In this document: in pieces, positions 13,701 to 28,700 of the stretch | Position numbering within the stretch: the stretch's first letter is position 1 | Layout: every line of letters begins with the position of its first letter | DNA from: an uncultured Christensenella sp. | GTDB taxonomy: Bacteria; Bacillota; Clostridia; Christensenellales; UBA1242 | Assembly (NCBI GenBank): GCA_949290565.1 | Contig: CASESH010000039.1 | Span: 1 to 58,631, forward strand | Direction: 5' to 3' | DNA length: 58,631 nt | Position numbers and translations under genes: made by a program | Notes under the pieces: model-generated | Told to the model about the DNA's origin: nothing | Databases searched by the model: none | The model's input: the letters and a program-made list of their open reading frames with translations, nothing else

Positions 13701-16700
13701 CTTACAAAACTTAATTCATAACCATTTCTAGAAAGTTGAGAAACTATTCTATTTATTGCGTTTTGACCATTTGATGAATTATCATTATCAACAAAAACTT
13801 CAATTGAGACCTGAGAAATACCATCATACAAGTCTCCCTCTTGTAAATTGCCCTCGAAGTCAGCCTTTATACTAGATGGTGTTTTTGTATCATTAAAATC
13901 AATTGTCAAATAGTAATAATAATCTGTAAAAATAGGTTCGACTACGATGTCAGCATATGGCATTTTAGTTGTTGCATCAACTGTAAAACTTTGTTCATTA
14001 TAAGACATTTTCCAAGAAATAAACTTTCTATTTTTAATATTAACCTTAATATTCTCTAAGTTGGATAATAATAACTCTCCTGTTTTTAAATTAAATAACA
14101 ATTCTTCTCCATCTTCGACAACATTAAAGTCATTTAAAATAGTAAATTCCCCACCATTTGCTTTAATGACGACCTCAAACACAGCCGATGTTAAGACAAT
14201 ATTTTGTTTAACTGCTTTAATTCTATATTCCTGCATTTCAGCAATAGAGTTGTGTAATTCAAAATCATCAGTAGTACAATTTAGGTTGTTTGAGAATTTA
14301 ACAACAACAATTTCTGAATTGTTTTGTGGAAGAATTGTAGGTTTTAATATAATCTTTCTTTGAGTACTAATTTGCTCGGTAACGTTTATTAAACCCTCAG
14401 TAGAATTTTCAAATTCAATGTAAGAATATAAATTGATATTTCCAACTAAATTAAGAATACCATAGCCATAACTAGCATCATTCCTAATATAAATATTACT
14501 ATCTTGTAAGTCTTGTGTACCGATTTGTCCAGCATAAAGATTAACAATACCATTTACCTTTGTTTCTGAGGAATAAATATAGATATTATTTCCCTTTTGC
14601 TGAGTAGAAATATTGTCTGCAATAAGAATATTTTCTCCATTAATATCAATTCTGCCTCTAAATATACCTAACCCACCACCAAACTTAGCAGTATTGTTAA
14701 TAATTTGGCCATCTTCCATAGTAACGACATGTTTGTTTAGAGAATAGGTAATATCACCAATACAAATTCCCCCACCATATTCAAAGGCTTGGTTATTTGA
14801 AATTGTTCCACCATTAATTTTTAAGACATTAAATTCAGCACTTGTCTTTTCATTTCCATTACAGTAAATACCACCACCATATTTTGCTTTATTGAAAGAG
14901 ATAACACTATCTCCACCTATTATGATTACGCCACAATTTTCTGCTAGGTAAATACCGCCACCATAGTAAGAAGTCATAAAAGTTTGGCTTTCTGTTAAAT
15001 TTACATTGTTGTTAATAATTTGACCAGAAAGAATTTGACTTTGCTCATTACCCTCACCAGCAAAATAAATACCAGCCCCCAAAACCGCATTGTTGTTTGA
15101 AATCTCTCCACCATAAATTTTTAAAGTTCCTAAATTATTAACTAATGTATTTCCATTTGATTCCTCGATAGAACTAATATAAATACCACCACCAGCATTA
15201 GTAGCATTGTTAGAATTAATAATTGTTCCTTCATTAATGGTTAATATTCCGGTAGAATAAATACCACCACCATAGGTTGCAGTGTTTTGAGAAATTGTTA
15301 CAGCATTTAGAATCAAGTTACCATTTGATAAAATTCCAGCACCTTTCGTTGCTCTACCATTTATAATAGAAACATTTGTAGTAATCTCTAAAATAGCATT
15401 TTTATCAACGAAAATAGAACTTGAATTTTGTCTATTAACCCCACCATCAATTGTTATTGAACCACCGCTACCATTTATAACAACATTGCCATATATCTTG
15501 AAGATACTATCTGTACAAACTTCGCTTCTAGAAATAGTTATATTATTGTTTGTTGCAATTTCAACATTTTCTTCGATGATAATTGAACTTATAATAGTTT
15601 GGTCTTTAACAATAACCAATCTATCTTCATTTTTAAGACTATTAACAGCTTCTACAAAATCTTGATAATATATAACTTGTCCATCTCTTTCAATGTATGC
15701 AGAGATTTCAATCCAATTACAAGAAATACTAATATTTGTTGCATATTCAATACTAATTTCGTTTATAACTTGGTATTCTCCAACAATATTCGTTGCACTT
15801 GAAGTAGTATATGAGGCTTCTATTACTGAAAAACTATCAATTGCATGTGCAGAATAGTTAAATATTTCGAGATAATCTTTAAACTTTAAAACTTTATCTT
15901 TTTGATATAGAGTAAAAGTAATGGTCTTTTCGTTATTATTTACTGTCGCTCCCTCTGGTAATAAATCTTCACTGATAGGATTTCCACCATTACCATTAAA
16001 AGTTACATAAACAGGAATGGCCTCATAATAAGGTTTTAAATAAATAACCATATTATTATCATTGTTAATAATATCAAATATATTTAAATCTATTAATGAC
16101 AATGTAAATGTCAATCGACCATTATCATCTACTTTAAATTTCTTATTCGTATAAGTAATACTTTCAACTGATGTTCCATACCCTAATTCAAAGTAACCAA
16201 AAGTATAATATTTCATTTCACTTGGAACTATTGTTATAAAATTCTCTCCACTAATAGGGGCAGTTTCAATCTCAGTATGTTCATAAAGAATTGAAACTGT
16301 AAATTTTTTAACTTCCCAAACGGCATTAAGAGTTAGGTTATAAACAGGAATACTTGATGAAGAATCATAATAATTTCCCTCATCATCTAAGAAATATGAG
16401 GCTAAAACATATCCTTGTTTTTTACCAACAATTTCATTTAGAACAGTTAACAAATCAAGATTAGTATTGAGTGAGATGTAGAATTTGTCTGTATATTCTT
16501 TATTGTCATAAAGTAATTTACCGCCATTAGGATTAATCTCAATCCTATCAATCTTTTTAGCAACTTTTATATATTTATCATAACTTGCCTTAGAATAGCC
16601 ATAGACACTATTACCATTTGTATCTTTAATGGTATTCAAATTAAAGCAATTAAGTCCATCACTTTCTAACAGACTTCTATAAGTAAACTCAACTAGTATT

Positions 16701-19700
16701 TTAGCCGTTTCAATATCATTATTAATAATTAGATAGTCTGGAACAACATTTAAAATATTGATTATAGTTTTATTTAACTCATCATACTTAAACAAATCGC
16801 TATCGTTGACTACTATGTATGAATACATTGTTAAATCAACTTGTTTGATAAATGATAATGAATTTATTTCAATAGTAGAATATATAGAACTTGAAGTAGA
16901 ATTAGCAAAAACGGCAAAGCCAATTGTGGAATTAATTAACTTTAACTTAGAACCTGACTCTAAATAAATCTCATATACGTTAGAAGTAGGAGTTTGCACA
17001 CTATTTTCTAAGATGTTGACATTTATAAACATAAGAGTCCCAAGACCTACAAAGAACATACTTCCTTGACTTGCAGAATTATTAGTAAATTCTCCACTTT
17101 CAATTTGAGTGTTAGCCGTAGAATTTAGATAAATTGCTCCTCCTCTATTGTAAGCAACATTGTTATTTATCATTATAGTATCTTCTACGGTTTCTTTCTT
17201 AGAAATAGAAATGGAACTAAAATCATCCAAATAGATAGCACCACCATCTTGTGCACTATTTTCACTAATTAAAACATCATTAATCAAATTCAAAACTGAA
17301 CTGCCAACCAAGTAAATAGCGCCACCTTTTGAAACTGATTTATTATGCTGAATAGTAGTTGATGTTAATTGCAATGTTGAATCTATTGAGTAGGCAAATC
17401 CACCAATGTTAGTAGATGCTGTTGAATCATTTTCTCCAAAGAAACCATTACTATTTAATTGTGAATTTGTTATTTCAACTGTTGAATTATTTAAATATAT
17501 AGCACCACCTAAACTATTTTCGCCATTAGACATAACAATAGTGTAGTTGTTTGTCATACTTACATTATTAAGAATTGCTTCGCAACTTTCTATATAGATT
17601 GCACCAGCATAATGCTTTGTCTTATCACTTGAACTTCCAGCATAGTTATTTGTAAATGTGGTTTGCTCGCTAGTAAGTTGATTATTAAAGTAAACATAAC
17701 TAATTAATACGTAAACAGCTCCACCTGCAATAGAAGAATTATTTGAATTAAAAGTACAGTTGTTTATAGTTAGACTTTGTAAAACTCTCAAATTATTAAC
17801 ATTTGAAAAACTTGCTTCTGCAAGTGATTGACCAGAATAAATTGCACCACCATATTTAGAACTATTTCCATTAAATTGACAATTTTCTAACACAATAGCA
17901 GTTTTTGCATAAATTGCACCACCTCTTTGTCCAGAAGTGTTTTTAGTAAATATTGCAAACTCTATTGGTTTTTGCAAAGACTTTGTAAGATAAATTGCAC
18001 CCCCAAAATTTGTTGCACTATTACTTACAAAATTAATGTTATTTTCTTGTGTTGCCATTATGTTAATAGATTCATCTGAATTGGTATAAATTGCACCACC
18101 ATTTTGAGTTGCGGTATTGTAATTAAAATCACCATCATAAATATATATTTTGCCACCATCTAAATAAATAGCACCACCATTTTCAGCAGTATTTGGCTCT
18201 TGCTGACTACCAAATACCCCATCATTAATAGTTAAAGTAGAACCAACAAGTCCATAAATTGCGCCACCATTTATAGATGAATTGGCTAAAAATTTGGAAC
18301 CGTTAATAGTTACTAGACCATTTGAGACAATCGCTCCACCATAGTTATTTGAAGTTACATTTGTATCTCGAACAATAACCTCAGCAGATAAAGACAAAGT
18401 AGAGTACTGTCCTACAACAATTAAACTAATATTTCTATTTTGAATAATTCCTTGCTCATTCTTCCCGCTTAAAGTTAAGGTATTAGAATTATCATCCTTT
18501 GAAGCATTTGCTCTGCCTAAGAATAAGGCTCCGGACTGATTAGAAATATTAAACATTGGTTGATTAATATCAAATGAATCACTTAAAGATAAAGTTTTAC
18601 TTCCCTGAGAATAAATTTCAATTTGAGAAGAAATTGTTACAGTTTGAGATAATATAATATCATTAATTACAACAAGGGTGTAGGAAGAAATATTATTATC
18701 TTCATCTTGTATATAATCAACGCCATCTTGAATTTCAACAAAATAAACATTATATGATTTACTTCCATAAACGATAGCATCTTTTACATAAACATTTGCC
18801 TTTTCCCAAATTGCATAAAGGGTAAATGTACCACTAGGACTTAAAATTAAATCAATTCTTTCTCCTGGCAAGACATCAATAGTATCTTTTTCTTTATTTA
18901 ATGAATATCCCTTTAAATAATATCCTTCATAGTAAACTAAATAATGATTTTTAGCATCTAAGTCAATAATAATTTTATTTGAAAGCGCAGTAAAACTATC
19001 TCTTGAATTAATTTCAAAAGTTAATTTGCTATTGTCAATTTGGTTATTTAAACCACTTCCATCAATATTTAGAGAGGAGTCATCATCATTGAAATATAAA
19101 TAACCACCATCTCCAAAATCAAAAGTAATGTTTTGCTTTACTTGTTCAAAAACAATCTTAATTATAACATTATTAATACTACTTGAAGCATAGTAACTTC
19201 CATTTATTATAAACTCTTCCAAAGAGTCGTATTTTACATCATTTATTTCATAATAACTAAATTTATAATCATCAGGTCTATACTTTGAAACCAAATAATA
19301 CTCTTGCGAATTATATTCAAAATAGAATTTATTATCTTTTACAAAAATATTTTGAACCCTTACCAAACTTTCATCTATAAATTGAATTTTTTCAGGATAA
19401 ATATAAGGATTTTTACCACTTTCATTAATAAATACAAATTCTCTATCAAAAACTTCAAGTGTAGTACTGTTAATGACTAGATAAGAATTTAAAATTTTTT
19501 CATCTAACAATGTTAATGAGGAATTATAGTTTGAAACAAAACTTAACTCACTTAACTTGCTATTATCAACACTTTCTCCATTGATTGAATATTTTAAAGG
19601 ATTATCATACTGATAAACAATAGTATATTCTCTTGGCTTCCAAACAGGGAAAATGTACATATCATAATTAGGAAAAGTTTTATTAATTAAAACATCTACA

Positions 19701-22700
19701 TAATCGTATGAAGATGAATAACTATTTCCTGCTCCTTCAAGAGCCTCATACAAATCAACATTTTCGTGATTAGGATTTTTACCATAAATACTATTAACGT
19801 CTTTATATACAGCCCATCCATTAAAAATGTAACCCGAACGAACCGGAAGATAAATATTGCTATTTAAAAGATTAATAAAGTCCTGAGTAATGGTTGAATT
19901 AAATTCAAATGAAGGACTATTTGTATTATTTAATTGAATTTTATCAGAACTTATATCACTGAATACAATATTATAACTTGAATAAGCAACTGATATGGCA
20001 AAGTTTGTGCTATCCAAATAGAAAATATAGTCTTCAATTATAACCGGATTAAAGAATTTCCAATTTGTACTGCTTGAATTATAAATTTCTTCACTAGCAA
20101 ATTTTACAATCACAGGGTCCATAGTATAATCATAAACAAAATCAATAGCAAATTGAAGATTTTCATACGTAGGAGTTGGAGAACCATCATCTTTATTAAC
20201 AACCAAATTTGAATAATTAGAATAATTTACTTCCAAATAATAGAAAGCATTAGAATTATTTTCGACATAAATTATTTCACCAATACCTAATTCAAAATTG
20301 CCATCAATTACAAATTTACCAGAGTTGTAAATACTTTTTTTAACGCTTGAATTTTGAGACTTACTTACATTGACATTACCTAAATAAATTTCTCCAAGAT
20401 TGTATATTGCTGAATATGAATTTGCTTTATTATTAACAATACTTCCTGAATTAAAATCAACAATTACATTTTTATTTATGTATAATCCTGCACCAATATA
20501 GGACTCATTCCCTATATAACTATAACTTATACTTTCAATTTCATCGGTATATGATTGAGAATCTTCATCATAAACATAAGTAATTTCTAATTCCTCTAAA
20601 TTAATTGAACTATTATTAATAACAACACTTGTTTTTTCATCTTCTTGTGTAATTTCTTTTTCTTCAAAATAAATACCAGCACCAAAGTATGCAACATTAG
20701 CATAAATGTTTGATTTTTCTATTAACAAATTATTAGCACTCTTAACATAAATACCACCACCAACACAACTTTCATTTACTTCGCTTAATACCAAAGAGAA
20801 ACCATTTTGGAAAACATTAACTTGCGATAGTTTACTATTAGGAAGAATACTATTAAAGAATATTCCAGCGCCCTTAGTTGCCTTATTATCCCAAATTTCA
20901 ACAAAGAACGTAGCCTCCTCATCAAAAGTCGTTGCCGGACTTCCGTTATCTAAAAGAGGGATTTCAAAACTAATTGGAACAAATAATGGATAACTTTCAT
21001 TTTGTGCGTAAGTTTTTGAATGAGTATCAATAACAACATTTTCCCCAATATAAATACCACCACCTACATTTGCTATATTTTTACTTATTCCAAGTGCGGT
21101 AAGTGTCAAATTCTTTTGTACTGTGCTTTGAATAAAAATACCGCCACCCATTTGAGTTGCATTGTTTTCAGTTAGTACAACATCAGTTAAACTTGCATTA
21201 CAGTTTAAATACAAACCGCCACCACTTAAAGCAGTATTTTTTGAAATTGTACAAGACAACATATCAAAGTCAGCGTAGTTAGAATATATTGCCCCACCTA
21301 ATTCACTTGCAATATTTTCAGTTATAGTAATATATGAGAAATTAATTTTCTTAATATTTTCATTTGATTTTTCTAGGTAAATAGCGCCACCATTTATAGC
21401 AGAGTTATTTTGTAAAATAATGTTTCCTGCAAATTGGACTTCATTTGAATTATTTTTGATATAGATTGCACCACCAAAACCAGCATTATTTGAATAAAAA
21501 CTTGAATTAACATCGCTAGAAATAGCAAGATTAATTGAACTTTCTATATAAAGAGCGCCACCATATGAAGAAGTTGGCGAAGAACCACTTACATAGTTGT
21601 TAATAAAAGTAGAATTTGTAATCTCACTAGAAGAATTGAAAATATAAACAGCCCCACCATAAGAATTTATTCCCTGAGCATAATTACTATCAAAAGTTGA
21701 AGAAGAAATATTTATGATAGAATTTGTAACATAAATAGCACCACCATAAACATCTTCTTGTTCATTTAAAACAGCATTGTTTTGAACTGTTACACCATTT
21801 AAAATTACAGTTGAATTATTTATTGCACAAATCAAAGCCCCATCTTGTGTTGACCTACTATTTTTAAGAGTAATACTTCTCTCTACTGTCAAAGTAGAAG
21901 TTGTTAAATCAAACATAGGTTTTGCAGTCTTAAAATTACCTGTAAATGAAATTGAACTTAAAGAAACTCCTGAACTAGAAGTCATTACTTTTAAATTTCC
22001 CTGATTTAAAACAAAGAAACTGTCAGTAAAATTGTTAGCCCTAATAAATTCAATATTTTGGTTTACGGTTGAATCTAAACTTAAAGTTAAAGACTTATTA
22101 GCAGTAATAGTTATTGTTCTATCAAAAGTAATTGAGCTATTCTTATTCAAAATAACAACTTCCGAGGACTGTCTTTCATTAACGGCGTCCTGAATAGCAG
22201 TCATTGTTGAACCATAAAATTTATGAATATTTGTTCCATAATAGTCTTTAATATAAGCCTCAGCACTATCCCATTGAACAATCAAATAGAAAATATTTTC
22301 TCCACTTTCTTGAATCAAATAATCACTTCTTATTTGTGTGCTTACTGTACTACTTGTTATCTCAATGTTAGTATCTTTTATTAAGTAACTCTTAGCATAA
22401 TAGCCGAATCTATACATGTCTTCAAGATTTGGAGCAACAAAGTTACTATTTACACTGTAACTATAATTCAATATTGCATAACCATTATCATCTCTTGTTC
22501 TTTCATAATCTGTTAAAGAACCAATATAAGTTGCAGTAGTGTCATTACCTAAATCTATTTTAACTAATATATTTTTATTAATCCATAAAGAGTAAACAAT
22601 AATTTCACTTCCTGATGAAATCTCAGATTTATCAAGATTAGCAAGTAAAGTTGAAACAGAAATAACATCATTTGGATAGAAATAAATCTCTTGTTTAGAT

Positions 22701-25700
22701 TCAGAAAACGACTTCCAACGGTCTAAACTTAAATTTGTTTTATTCCAAGAAGCAATAGTCTCGTGCGACTCATTTGGGAAAGTTAGTGTATCTTCATAAT
22801 TAGTATTTATAGTAATAACAGGATTAGAATCTGGACCTTCATCACTTATACTTTTAAAAGTAAAATTATATTCATTAGGTTTCCAAATAGCATAAAGAGT
22901 TTTACTTTGATTAGATGATAAAATATATTTTCCATTGTTTTTATCTACATCAAATAAACTATCTTCACTGCCACTATTTTGAACATATGAATTATAGTCT
23001 TTGTATTCATCTGACCAACCTAAAAATTCATACCCCGTTTTTTGAGGTCCTAGGAACATACCCCCATCATATGCCTCAGGTAAATCAATATAGTTACCAT
23101 CAGGTTTAACCTGTTTTTTATCTATTACTTTTAAACCGTTATATATTCCATCATTTAATTCAAAATAAACGTATTTTTCATTATACAAAGCAAAGAGATA
23201 AACCACTTCAAAGTCGTTTACATTTACAGTCAAATCTTTTTGACTATAATTAAAATTCCCATCTGTAAAGCCTTCAAAACCAACAGAATCTACTACAATT
23301 TCAGAAATATTGCTAATCACATCACCATTTCTAACCTCTAAATGGTAATATTCTCCAACTAACTTTTCGTAATAAACTTGGTCTGATGAATAAGTTGAAG
23401 CAGCAACAAATTTTCCACTATCTGATTCTTGTTCATAAACATAGACATATAAATTAGATTTTAAAGACTCAAATTCTTGTGAAGAAGATACTGTCTTAGG
23501 TCTATATCCTGTACCAAGAGTAGCATTTTGTAGCGAGCCTATCGACAAAATATCGTTATTATCAAGTTGGTCAATTATTACATATCTAAAATTGCCTTCC
23601 CAAGAAACTTGTTTTGTTGTATTTTCTGTTACAATAAATTTTTCTTCGATTGAAATTAAGTGATAATTTTCTTTTTCAAATCTACTAAACAACTTATTAG
23701 TTAAGTTTACATTTGCATTTTTGTGAGTATAAGCAAAAACACTTGTATTCTCAAAGTTCCATATTATTGAATATTTCCCACTATCATCTTGAATCTCTAC
23801 ACTATCTTCTCCATCAACAACATGTCCTTGGTTAGAGTCAAGAACAACCTTAATATCGTTGTAAATGGCAACAAATTTAAAAGTGTAATCTCCTGATAAC
23901 AATTCATTTTTAGCGTCAGTGAGTTTGTATTGCAAATCTTCACTTGAATAAGATTTAATACTGTCTCGATTTTCATAAGTTGCCCAGCCAGCAAAAGTAT
24001 AAGTGCCGTTTTTTATAAGTGAATTATTAAGACCAATATATTCATATAAATCAACACCGTTTACAAGTTTGGAATATTCTATTGTAGTTTTTATACTTCT
24101 AGTCTTAGTTGCTATGTCATACAATAAGTCAAAACTTATAGAATTATTGTTGCCTCCCTCATTGTACTTACCTGTACCTATGTTAAATATAATATTATAT
24201 TTTTCCTCAATCCAAGAACACTCAAAGTTTATAGCATTGTCATTTAAATCATTTCCAGAAATAAATCCACCAGCCGTTTCATCCTGTGAAAATAAAACTT
24301 GCGCAGATAAAGATAAGAACTCATCAAAATAAGTCCAACCATTATATAAGTAATAATATCCTAAATCTTGATTAAAGTGTCTATCTGTAATAACTTGATT
24401 TTGAAGTAAATCTTGTATTGAGAAGATAGAATCATATTTAATATTAATAGGTTGCAAGTTATTTGACTTACCAAAACTATCAACAAAGTTTATTGTATAT
24501 TCTTTTTGCTTCCAAATTGGATAAAGCACAACATCGCTACCATCAGAAACAATATTAAATATACCTGTGTAATCTCCATTTTGATAATCTTCAAACATAA
24601 ATACTTTTGCATTTTCACTTAAAATATCTTTTTCAGTTGACCAACCGATTTGTTCCCATCCAAAAAGAGTATATCCACTTTCCAAAGTTGATTCTTTATC
24701 ATAGGTAAATGTAGCACTGTTACATACCCCAGAAATAGTGCCTGTTCCATTTACTTCATAACCATTTTCTATAAGTGGGAGAATAGATGAATACTCAACC
24801 AAATATTCACTAAAATTCCACTCTACTGAAATATACAAATCAAAAGTATTAGTATTAGGATTCCAAATGCTATTAAAATTAGAAAGCAATACATCATTAC
24901 TATCTGAATCTTTTATATAAAATAAATTATCTCTATAAACTTCATTGCCTAATGAAATATCAAAATGTCCACTTCTATCATAGTTTTCAAGATATATTAA
25001 TGAAAAATCATAACCTACTAAAACAGGCATTGGAAGTAAACTAAAATCAATGCTAGACCCAACTTTTAAACCACTAACAACTAAATTACCATTAGATAAT
25101 GAAGTATTTGGATAATCGTTTAAAGTAAAAGTAGCAGAATTTAAAGTTGTTACATTAATATTATTAATATTTCCAATAATTTCACTTCTAACATCAAAAA
25201 TAAGTCTAAAATTTTTACTTTCATAATTTGCTGTGAGAGTCAAATCACTATCAGGCATTTTATCTATTATGAAATCTTCAATGTTAGGAGTGTAATCAAC
25301 AAAAGCATATAGTGGATTGTCAATATTTAAACTATCATTTTTGGTATGATTAATTCCAGACTGATTAGGTAAAACTATTTGGCTATTGTATGGGACTGAA
25401 ACTACAACAACTGATTGTTTATCGTAATCTGTTCCAAGATAATTGCCCGTAAAATATCCATCTTTAAAGTCAAATGTTAAATTGTAATTATTAATGTTCC
25501 ACTTAGCAACAAGAACAATAACATCTTTACCATCTATAACTTGTTCCATTCCTACTTTTGCAACAAGCACGCTTGATGTTGAATTATATATATTACCATT
25601 TGTTTCATAATGTGAGAAAGTATAACCTTGTTTAACATAAACACTGTCATTTACAAAATATGATTTTAAATCAACACTCTCATCATATCTTAAATTAATA

Positions 25701-28700
25701 GTAGAATTTATAATAGGCTGTTCATTATCATCATACTTAAAAGCAATCCCAACCTCATTTCCTAACCATTGACAATAAATGTTAGCAACTTTATTTTTTA
25801 CATCAATTACAAAATTATCTTGGTTAAATATTTTTGTTCCATTCTCTAATAAATAAGCAAAACTTAAACCATTCTCTTGACTCATATTATTTGGAGTTTG
25901 TAAAGAATTATATCCATTTAAAGCAAACTTTTCTTTTAGGAAATCAATCTTAACATTATTTATATAGGCCTCATTATTACTCATAGTAAAGTTAACATTA
26001 GAACCCAAAACTAAATCAGGAATAATAATATATTCTTGGTCATCAGTTGTCCTATTAGCATAAACTCTTAGTTGTATAATATCATTCCACTTAGCAGTCA
26101 ACCTTATACTATAAGTTGTATTACTTGCATAATTTTCGCCAGGAACATACTCTACCTCGCCTATATTATAAGTACCAATTTTATATCCATCTTTAACTAC
26201 ATAACCATCTGTTGGTAACTTATAAGAATATCCTTCATCAATATTACCAACATACAAATTAAGAGTAATTACTCCATTTTCATAAGAATAACTTTCAAGA
26301 TAATCATTTTCTACATAGAAAGAAGGTAAACTGTCATCAATACCTTTATTGTAAAAAACACCACCGTTTAAATCAATTTCAACAACTTTTGTATCTCTTT
26401 GCCAAACCGCATAAAGTCTTAACTCATAATTATAACTTCCACCTGAAACAAGTTTTCTAGTAACACCATTTGCCTGTGTAAGAGAAATAAAGTTTCCAAT
26501 AGAATAAATAGTAGAACTTTCTAAACTACCTGCTTTCCAACCAATAATACTGTAATTTTTGTAAGTGTAAGGAGCATTTAATACTTGATGAGATGAGTTA
26601 TACTCAAAAGGTCCTAAAACTTGTTCATTATTATTGTCACTTGCATTTTCATCACCCTTGTCATAGTAAACATTAAAACTAACAGGTAAATAACAGGCGT
26701 ACAAAGTTGTTTCTCTCATAGGATTTTCATAACTTGTTGTGTAAATTGTTTCTCCCTCAATATAAACAGGAGAATCACTTTGAACAGTTCTCCAACCCTT
26801 AAAAGAATAGCCAAACAAATCAGGTAAGGAAACTTCAAATCCGTTAGTAATAGCAAAGTTTGTAAACATTTGATTTAAGTCAATGTTTTGTTGAGTAAAA
26901 ACAATTTTGGTAGAAATAGAATAAGTTTTACCATTTACAACGAAATCTTCACCATTGTAATTCTTTAAATTAATACTATATTGAATTGACTTCCACTGAG
27001 CAATTAATGTAAGTTTTTCAGAAATAGTTAAACTAAAAAGTATTTCATTCTCTGCACCCTGTTTTGCCCATCCATTAAATTGATAATAACCAACATTTAA
27101 ATCAAACTTGTAATTAGAAAGTTGTTCTGATGACAACTGTTTACCAACATAAAAATCAAGAGAAATTTGATTTAATTGTAAAGCCTCATAACCGCCTTCG
27201 TTTGTTGGTTTATAAAAGCCAATGGTTGTTACATTTGAATCGGTATTAGGTAGATTATTCACAAAGGTAACCTGAATCCTCCAAACAGCATACATAGTAA
27301 CAACGTTAGTTTGAGTATTGCCATATTGTTCTAAAATATCACGAGTAACATCAAAACTAGATGAAGTTGTAATAAAATTACCTTCATTTTGTTCAATATC
27401 GCCAACATCTTTTGTATACCACCAGCCCATAAACTCAGCATTTTCATATGTAACAAAATCAACTTGTGTAGGTGTTACAAAAGTTGCTTTATTATCGACA
27501 ACTTCTTTTATTTGTCTTTCAAATTCGTAACCACTAAACTGCCCACCATTTGCGTTAAATTCAACAACAAAGACTTCTTTCCAATCTATTTCAATCAGTT
27601 TAAAATCAACAATATTTTCTAAAATATCAACAGTGTTTTCTTTTAATATAAATCTATATTCTTTTGATTGTTGCGAACCTAACTCAACAATATTACCTAA
27701 ACTATCATTTTTAGAAACAAAACCCGTAAATATACTATTATTTATATTGTAAATTCCATCATAATAAAGTAACAAGCCAGAAGTTTGACTATTGATTTGA
27801 GAATAAGTAACAGTATAATCAATTGTATTATTAGCGTAATTATAATAAACATTTTCTAATTGACTTAAACTTTCCTCAAATTCAGGTGTTAATAATCCAC
27901 CTTTTAAATCAACCGAAATAGTATATCGTTTTTCATTCCAAAGAGCATTTAAGACAATCTCTCCATCATCAAAATCGCCTGTGGCAATAAAACCTAACTC
28001 GGACTCATCATATAAATTTATAATATCGTCAAGTCCAAACTGTCTATAAATAACTTGACTTCCATCATTATATGAATAATAAAAACCATCTAATGTTTTA
28101 TAAAAACCTTGCTCTTGGTCCTTTGTTTGCAAAGTAAAATTTTCTACTTCAAATTCATTATATAAATCAATTTGTTGTCCATAAACAAAAGATATAGGGT
28201 TTGAAGAATTTAAATTAAGGCTATCATTAAAAACTAATGAATAGACATTATCTTCCCATTTTGCATACAAACTTATATCTTCATAAACTCTAAAACTAGC
28301 ATTTTCAATTTCCTGCAAAACGCCATCAACTTCCTGTTGCCAACAAATGAAATGTTTATGAGGAACTTGATAGTCTATTCCATCACTTCCAATATTTTGT
28401 AAATCAATCAAAAAGCCTTGTCCTGCTGAAATTTTAGATTGAACTTCGCTAAGTAAAACTTTATTATCTGGATTACCTTCTTTATTAAATAACCCAACAT
28501 ATCTTGTTTCAGTCTTGTTTCCATCTTCACTCAAATTATATGTTAAGATATGTTTTGGAGAAGTAAACATATTATAAACTAAATAATCTTCTTCCGTTTC
28601 CATATCTTGATACATTGTAGAAGCATTAATCTCAATAGTAACAACACTGTCGTCATCTATAAAATATGCGTAATCTTTATCATAGACAAAATCTGCTTGA

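Noticed and set aside
23797..23994. A 65-codon minus-strand ORF
   Set aside because: It is in a different frame within the giant gene and shows no recognisable features.
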